From Hydrogenophaga flava NBRC 102514 (lineage in GTDB: Bacteria > Pseudomonadota > Gammaproteobacteria > Burkholderiales > Burkholderiaceae_C), in NCBI RefSeq assembly GCF_001571145.1, contig NZ_BCTF01000003.1, positions 1 through 64,000 on the forward strand: a stretch of 64,000 bases of DNA, in the 5' to 3' direction. This document shows positions 58,158 to 64,000 of this stretch, piece by piece. Position 1 is the stretch's first letter; each line of letters starts with the position of its first letter. The position numbers and the translations under genes are program-made. The notes beneath the pieces were generated by a model that saw nothing but the letters and a program-made list of their open reading frames with translations, was not told where the DNA came from and did not search any database.

Positions 58158-60008
58158 TCAGGCCGCCCGGGCCATGAAGCGCTGGTGCACGGACGAGAGG
58201 CGGTTCACCAGGTCCTGCGGACGCCGCACCATCGCATACCCCTGTTCCCCGAACAGCATGGGCAGGTAGTCGTGCGCGGCCTCGTCGATGGTGATGCAGA
58301 ACGGCAGCAGCCCGGCGGCGCGCGCGGCCTGCACCGCGTGGCGCGTGTCCTCCAGGCCGTAGCGGCCTTCGTACACGTCCAGGTCGTTGGGCTTGCCATC
58401 GGTCAGCAGCAGCAGCAGGCGCTGGCGTTCGGGGCGCTGCGCCAGCCGCGCCGTGGCGTGGCGGACGGCCGCACCCATGCGCGTGTAGTAGCCGGGCTTG
58501 ATGGCACCGACGCGGTCGCGCGGGCGCGGGCCCCAGGCCTCGTCGAAGCCCTTGAGCTGGTGGATGCGCACGTTCTGCCGCCGCACCGACGAGAAGCCCA
58601 GCATCTCGAACGGGTCACCGCTGGCGGAGAGCGCCTCGCCGAACACATAGAGCGCGTCGCGGATCACGTCGATCACGCGCGCGGTCTGCGTGGCATAGGC
58701 GTCCGTGGACAGCGAGAGGTCGGCGAGCAGCAGCGTGGCCAGGCTGCGTTCGCTGCGCACGCGGCGGCTGAAGACCGCGGGCGACTCGCTGCGCGGTGCG
58801 CTGGCGGCGTCAACGTGGTGGCGGATCCAGGCATCCAGATCGATTTCGTCGCCCTCGGGCTGGGCATGCAGGCGGCCCATGCCCCCGCGCAGCACCTCCA
58901 TGCGGCGGCGCACGCGGCGGGCCGTGACCTTCAACGCCGGCGGTGGCGCAAAGACCGGCGGTTCGGCCGTGACCAGGGTCTGCAGCGCGCAGTGGTCTTC
59001 GATCAGTTGTCCTTTGCGCCAGTCCCACTCGGGCAGGCGGATGCCGGGGCCCAGCGGCCGGTCGTCGGCGGCGGCGCTGGGCAGGTCCAGGTCGAACTTC
59101 ACTCGCGAGGCCGTGGTCTGTCCGTCGGGCGCGATGGCCAGCACGTCCATGTCGTTGGCCGCGGCCAGCGCGTTGCCGTCGTCGTCATCGTCGCTGGCGC
59201 GGTTGACCTTAACGAACTCGCCCCAGGACAGGATGGACTCGGCGCGGAAGAACATCATCAGCGGCGCCTTGTCGCGCTCGTCGGCCACGGTCTGGGCGCG
59301 GCGGCGGCGCGCATCCTGGGTGGCGGGTGGGCGCCCGGCGTCCGCCGCATCGGGGTCCTGGTCGCGGGCCACCGGTGCGGCGGTGGCTGCGGCCGTGGTG
59401 TCCAGCCAGAGCCAGACCGGCGCCACCTCGTCGGGCCGCACCTCGCTCACCGGCACATCCCCCACGGTTTCAGCGCCTTGCCCGGCCAGCGCCTGCTGCA
59501 CCTGGTGTTCGGCCTCGGCCGCGCGCCCGCGCAGGCGCGAGGGCTCGGGCCGCAGCGCGATCTCGGCTTCCAGCAGTTGCCGGTGGCGTTCGGCGAGGCC
59601 GGGAAAGGTGGCCAGCGCGCGCCGTGTGGCGCGCCGGTTGTCGGCGATCCAGTCGCCGCTGGGTTCGATGTGGGCGGCCAGCGCCGCCAGCCACAGATAG
59701 AGCGCGCGGTTGAGTGCCGGGTCGGCGTGCACCGTGATCACCGGCGGCAGCGACAGGGCCTCGGGCTCCAGCCGGCCGGTGGCCGCGTGGGTGCCGGTGC
59801 CAGCCACGCGCTGCAGCCAGTCGCGGGCACCGCCCACGCGGGTTTCGGCGGCGGGCGCCACCCGCACCGCCGGCGCGCCGCCGGCGGCGCGGAACATCAG
59901 GTGCAGGGTGCGCTGCATGTCGCCGAGGGTGACCGCGGCCGCATCGTGCTGGCGGTGGGCCGCACGGCGGATGAAACGGTCCCACTGTTTGCCGACCCAC
60001 TCTTCCAT
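58158..60008 (-). CDS. norD: Nitric oxide reductase activation protein NorD
   Basis: A 616-residue cytoplasmic protein with a C-terminal von Willebrand factor A domain. The MIDAS metal motif DLSLS is in LLLADLSLSTDAY, and a later LLTDGKPNDLDVYEG matches family members. With the AAA+ protein NorQ it is thought to insert the non-heme iron in NorB. The N-terminal two thirds are less conserved. Its ATG overlaps the stop of the 4Fe-4S gene by one base (TGATG). Confidence 0.92.
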   Translation of the reverse strand: MEEWVGKQWDRFIRRAAHRQHDAAAVTLGDMQRTLHLMFRAAGGAPAVRVAPAAETRVGGARDWLQRVAGTGTHAATGRLEPEALSLPPVITVHADPALNRALYLWLAALAAHIEPSGDWIADNRRATRRALATFPGLAERHRQLLEAEIALRPEPSRLRGRAAEAEHQVQQALAGQGAETVGDVPVSEVRPDEVAPVWLWLDTTAAATAAPVARDQDPDAADAGRPPATQDARRRRAQTVADERDKAPLMMFFRAESILSWGEFVKVNRASDDDDDGNALAAANDMDVLAIAPDGQTTASRVKFDLDLPSAAADDRPLGPGIRLPEWDWRKGQLIEDHCALQTLVTAEPPVFAPPPALKVTARRVRRRMEVLRGGMGRLHAQPEGDEIDLDAWIRHHVDAASAPRSESPAVFSRRVRSERSLATLLLADLSLSTDAYATQTARVIDVIRDALYVFGEALSASGDPFEMLGFSSVRRQNVRIHQLKGFDEAWGPRPRDRVGAIKPGYYTRMGAAVRHATARLAQRPERQRLLLLLTDGKPNDLDVYEGRYGLEDTRHAVQAARAAGLLPFCITIDEAAHDYLPMLFGEQGYAMVRRPQDLVNRLSSVHQRFMARAA

Positions 60009-60961
60009 CAGACTTTCCTTTCGAGGACGGCGGCCGCTTCGCGTTCTGCCTTGCGTTGGCGCAGTGTTTCGCGCACCGCGTCGGCGCCGACCTTCCATTC
60101 CAGCAGCGGTTCGCGTGCCTGCGCGCTGCGAGTCTCTTCACACGAATCGAGGCACTGACCGCACTGCACGCACGAGAACATCATGCGTTTGATGTTGCGC
60201 GGGTGCAGGCGCATGGGGCAGCCGTTGTCGCAGGCCGAACCCTGCGGATACGTCGCTGTCGTGCAGGTGCGGCAGTAGCGCGCGCCGTCTCGGTCAAAGG
60301 CCACCACCATGCCCTTGGGGTTGGCCATCCACACCAGGCTCTGGAACAGACCCACCGCGCAGCCGAAGCGGCAGAACAGGTGGCGGGCGAAGGCAAATTC
60401 CAGCGTGAAGATGAGCGAGCCGGCGCCCAGGAAACGCGCCTGGTTGGGCGTGAGCGCGCCGCTGAACAGCCCGCCCCAGATCTCGGCCGGTGGCAGCAGG
60501 TAGGTCAGCAGCGTGATGGCCCACAGGAAACCGAACACCGCGCAAAGCATGAAGAACACCGGCCACCAGCGGGCCGAGGGCTGGACGCCGGCGCGCCGGG
60601 TGCGGTGCTGGTCCCAGATGCTGAGCTTGCCGCAGGCGCGGTGCAGTGCGGTGTTGAGCGTTTCCACCAGCGTGAAGTGCGGGCAGAGCCAGCCGCAGTA
60701 GAGGCGGCCGTACTTCCAGGCCACAGCCAGGAAGGCGACGATCAGCACGATGGCGGGCAGGAAGGCCCTGACGAAGATCTGGATCGCGGCCTGGTTGGCG
60801 CTGATCTCGCCGGCGCGGAAGGCGTCGATACCAAGCGACCAGCGCTGCCCCAGCACCCAGAGCTGGGCCTCGTGCAGGTCGAAGCGCAGCAGGTTCAGTG
60901 CGGGGGCCAGCAGGAACAGGGCGAAGAAGCCGAGCTGGAAGAAGAGGCGGCGGCGCTGCAT
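60008..60961 (-). CDS. 4Fe-4S membrane protein (NosR/NapH/CcoG-like) in nor cluster
   Basis: A 317-residue polytopic protein with about five helices and four cysteine motifs: YCGWLCPH near residue 95, FCRFGCAVG near 205, CRTCTTATYPQGSACDNGCP and CVQCGQCLDSC near 280. The last ones resemble ferredoxin-type 4Fe-4S sites. Proteins of this design (NapH, NosR C-terminus, CcoG/RdxA) pass electrons to or mature periplasmic or membrane metalloproteins. It lies between norQ and norD and is coupled to norD. ATG 60961 starts MQRRRLFFQLGFFALF. A role in NO reductase assembly or electron supply is inferred. Confidence 0.85.
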   Translation of the reverse strand: MQRRRLFFQLGFFALFLLAPALNLLRFDLHEAQLWVLGQRWSLGIDAFRAGEISANQAAIQIFVRAFLPAIVLIVAFLAVAWKYGRLYCGWLCPHFTLVETLNTALHRACGKLSIWDQHRTRRAGVQPSARWWPVFFMLCAVFGFLWAITLLTYLLPPAEIWGGLFSGALTPNQARFLGAGSLIFTLEFAFARHLFCRFGCAVGLFQSLVWMANPKGMVVAFDRDGARYCRTCTTATYPQGSACDNGCPMRLHPRNIKRMMFSCVQCGQCLDSCEETRSAQAREPLLEWKVGADAVRETLRQRKAEREAAAVLERKV

Positions 60962-61013
60962 GTTTGTGTGGCAAACGAGGAGGAAAGCACAGCGCCGCCG
61001 CTGCAAACGGAAT

Positions 61014-61826
61014 TCAGGTGCGGGTTCCGAGGATGGCGACCACCACCTCGTCGAGCGCGGCGGCGGTCTCGAAGTCGTCGGTCAGCGCGTCGACGATGGC
61101 CGAGCGGCAGGCCACGTGCAGCGGCAGGCCGCTGGCGACCAGGCGCGCCGCCATCACCAGCAGGCGCGTGCTCACGGTTTCTTCCAGGTCGTGGTCGGTC
61201 AGGCGCCGCAGCGCCTGCGCCAGGGTCACCAGGCGCTCGGCCAGCGCCGGCTCGACGCCCGCTTCGGCCACCACGATGCCGCGCTCCACGCCGGGCGCGG
61301 GGTAGCCGAAGGTCAGCGCCACGAAGCGCTGGCGCGTGCTGGGCTTGAGGCTCTTGAGCAGGTTCTGGTAGCCGGGGTTGTAGCTGACCACCAGCATGAA
61401 GCCCGGTGGCGCCACCAGCTGTTCGCCGGTGCGTTCGATGGGCAGCACGCGGCGGTCGTCGGCCAGCGGGTGCAGCACCACGGTGGTGTCCTTGCGGGCT
61501 TCCACCACTTCGTCGAGGTAGCAGATGGCGCCGCTGCGCACCGCGCGGGCCAGCGGCCCGTCCTGCCAGACGGTGCCATCCGCGCCAATCAAATGGCGTC
61601 CCACCAGGTCGGCCGCGCTCAGGTCGTCGTGGCAGCTCACGGTGATCAGCGGCCGGCCCAGGCGCGCGGCCATGTGCTCCACGAAGCGGGTCTTGCCGCA
61701 GCCGGTGGGGCCCTTGATCAGCACCGGCAGGCGCTGGCGGAAGGCGTGCTCGAAGAGCGCGACCTCGCCGGCCTGTTCGGCGTAGAACGGGGCGTTCACC
61801 AGATGCTGCTGTTCACTGTGGTCCAT
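61014..61826 (-). CDS. norQ: AAA+ ATPase NorQ, nitric oxide reductase maturation
   Basis: A 270-residue MoxR-type AAA+ protein. Walker A GPTGCGKT is near residue 40, Walker B AICYLDEVVEA near 95-105. The sensor 1 region is in LVVSYNPGYQNLLKSLKPS. It forms a ring with NorD that helps mature NorB. It follows norB by 18 bases. Confidence 0.94.
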   Translation of the reverse strand: MDHSEQQHLVNAPFYAEQAGEVALFEHAFRQRLPVLIKGPTGCGKTRFVEHMAARLGRPLITVSCHDDLSAADLVGRHLIGADGTVWQDGPLARAVRSGAICYLDEVVEARKDTTVVLHPLADDRRVLPIERTGEQLVAPPGFMLVVSYNPGYQNLLKSLKPSTRQRFVALTFGYPAPGVERGIVVAEAGVEPALAERLVTLAQALRRLTDHDLEETVSTRLLVMAARLVASGLPLHVACRSAIVDALTDDFETAAALDEVVVAILGTRT

Positions 61827-61844
61827 GACCGTGTCCTTGTTTCA

Positions 61845-63744
<1,900 letters not shown>

Positions 63745-63802
63745 GAAGCCCTCCATCACTGGTTGATGGGGCGTATCCTCCTTTTTTGCTCGGGTATCGT
63801 CC

Positions 63803-63816
63803 TTGAACTGGTTCAA
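63803..63816. promoter_or_regulatory. FNR/DNR-type box between norC and the DUF59 gene
   Basis: TTGAACTGGTTCAA is a dyad (TTGAAC, two bases, GTTCAA) fitting the TTGA-N6-TCAA pattern of Crp/Fnr-family sites. CC and GG extend the dyad outward. Its centre is about 65 bases from the norC start, which allows a class II activator position 41.5 bases from a plausible start site near 63768. The Dnr-like regulator at 57402 is the natural ligand. It lies 37 bases ahead of the divergent DUF59 gene, so both may be controlled. Confidence 0.75.
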
Positions 63817-63852
63817 GGATGGGTGCAGAAGGCCCGTTCACAGTGAGGCCCC

Positions 63853-64000
63853 ATGGACACACAGACCGACACGAACGCACCGGACACCGATCTGCACACC
63901 GCTGTCATGGCCGCCCTGGCCACCGTGGACGACCCCGAGATGGGTGAGAACCTGGTGGACCTGGGCGTGGTCGGCGAGGTCCGCATCGACGGCGCCTCGG
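63853..64000 (+). CDS. MIP18/DUF59 (PaaD-like) family protein, partial
   Basis: The first 49 residues of a protein cut by the window's right edge. VMAALATVDDPEMGENLVDLGVV fits the DUF59/MIP18 domain, which has the DPE-x-ved-DLG pattern of iron-sulfur cluster assembly factors such as SufT, and of PaaD. The N-terminal 12 residues are polar and variable. It is divergent from norC with a shared regulatory box, so a role in Fe-S or iron supply for NO reductase or its helpers is suggested by context. Confidence 0.8.
   Translation, partial: MDTQTDTNAPDTDLHTAVMAALATVDDPEMGENLVDLGVVGEVRIDGAS

Noticed and set aside
56262..60158. A very long open plus-strand frame (about 1298 codons) opposite tsaD, the Dnr-like gene and norD.
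   Set aside because: It is antisense to three well-recognised genes, has His/Arg/Gln/Gly-biased composition and no family resemblance. This is the usual GC-rich mirror-frame artefact.

Overview
The window is GC-rich, densely coded DNA from a betaproteobacterial chromosome, most likely Burkholderiales, family Comamonadaceae (Hydrogenophaga-like). This placement rests on the gene order tpiA-secG-tRNA-Leu-nuoABCDEFGHIJKLMN-DUF2818-NUDIX-DUF1178, on GC-rich palindromic intergenic repeats of a Comamonadaceae type, and on protein sequence character. It is inferred by eye; no database search was run. No phage, complete insertion sequence or CRISPR array was seen.

Left part (1-24 kb). The window opens in the C-terminal half of a sulfate-binding protein gene (minus strand) that loses homology abruptly near base 203. 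Then come a membrane-glycan cassette (GT-C-like membrane protein, dolichol-phosphate-mannose-synthase-like GT2, SAM methyltransferase), a metallo-beta-lactamase-fold RNase-like protein and an MltB-type lytic transglycosylase. On the minus strand are a YbjQ protein, an unknown protein and a MarR-controlled EmrAB-type tripartite efflux operon with visible operator palindromes. Next is a thiBPQ thiamine transporter operon under a TPP riboswitch. A FtsX-type permease plus AttH/CrtC-like lipocalin pair lacks a neighbouring ATPase. An SGNH-hydrolase lipoprotein with three DUF5648-like repeats and an MsbA-like ABC exporter follow.

Middle (24-33 kb). A dppABCDF peptide transporter operon on the minus strand has a hairpin terminator between dppA and dppB and is divergent from an M19-type dipeptidase. 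gdhA (glutamate dehydrogenase) follows on the plus strand, behind a perfect palindrome. A 19-bp perfect inverted repeat inside a roughly 235-bp element separates the ABC exporter gene from dppF.

Complex I block (32.6-50 kb, minus strand). tpiA, secG, tRNA-Leu(GAG) and all fourteen nuo genes run as one co-directional block. It ends with a DUF2818 membrane protein translationally coupled to nuoN, a NUDIX ADP-ribose pyrophosphatase and a DUF1178 protein, and closes with a strong bidirectional terminator shared with gdhA.

Right part (50-64 kb). A quinone oxidoreductase, pnp and rpsO, a PLP aminotransferase, an orphan branched-chain-type periplasmic binding protein and tsaD lead to a nitric oxide respiration cluster: a Dnr-type Crp/Fnr regulator, norD, a polyferredoxin-like 4Fe-4S membrane protein, norQ, norB and norC. 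A symmetrical FNR/DNR-type box (TTGA-N6-TCAA) lies between norC and a divergent MIP18/DUF59 (PaaD-like) gene cut by the right edge. Together the nuo and nor genes indicate a respiratory organism that can at least reduce NO to N2O. No entirely new system is obvious. The best leads are the 4Fe-4S protein and DUF59 gene attached to the nor cluster, DUF2818 coupled to complex I, the ATPase-less FtsX/AttH pair and the inverted-repeat element at 24 kb.
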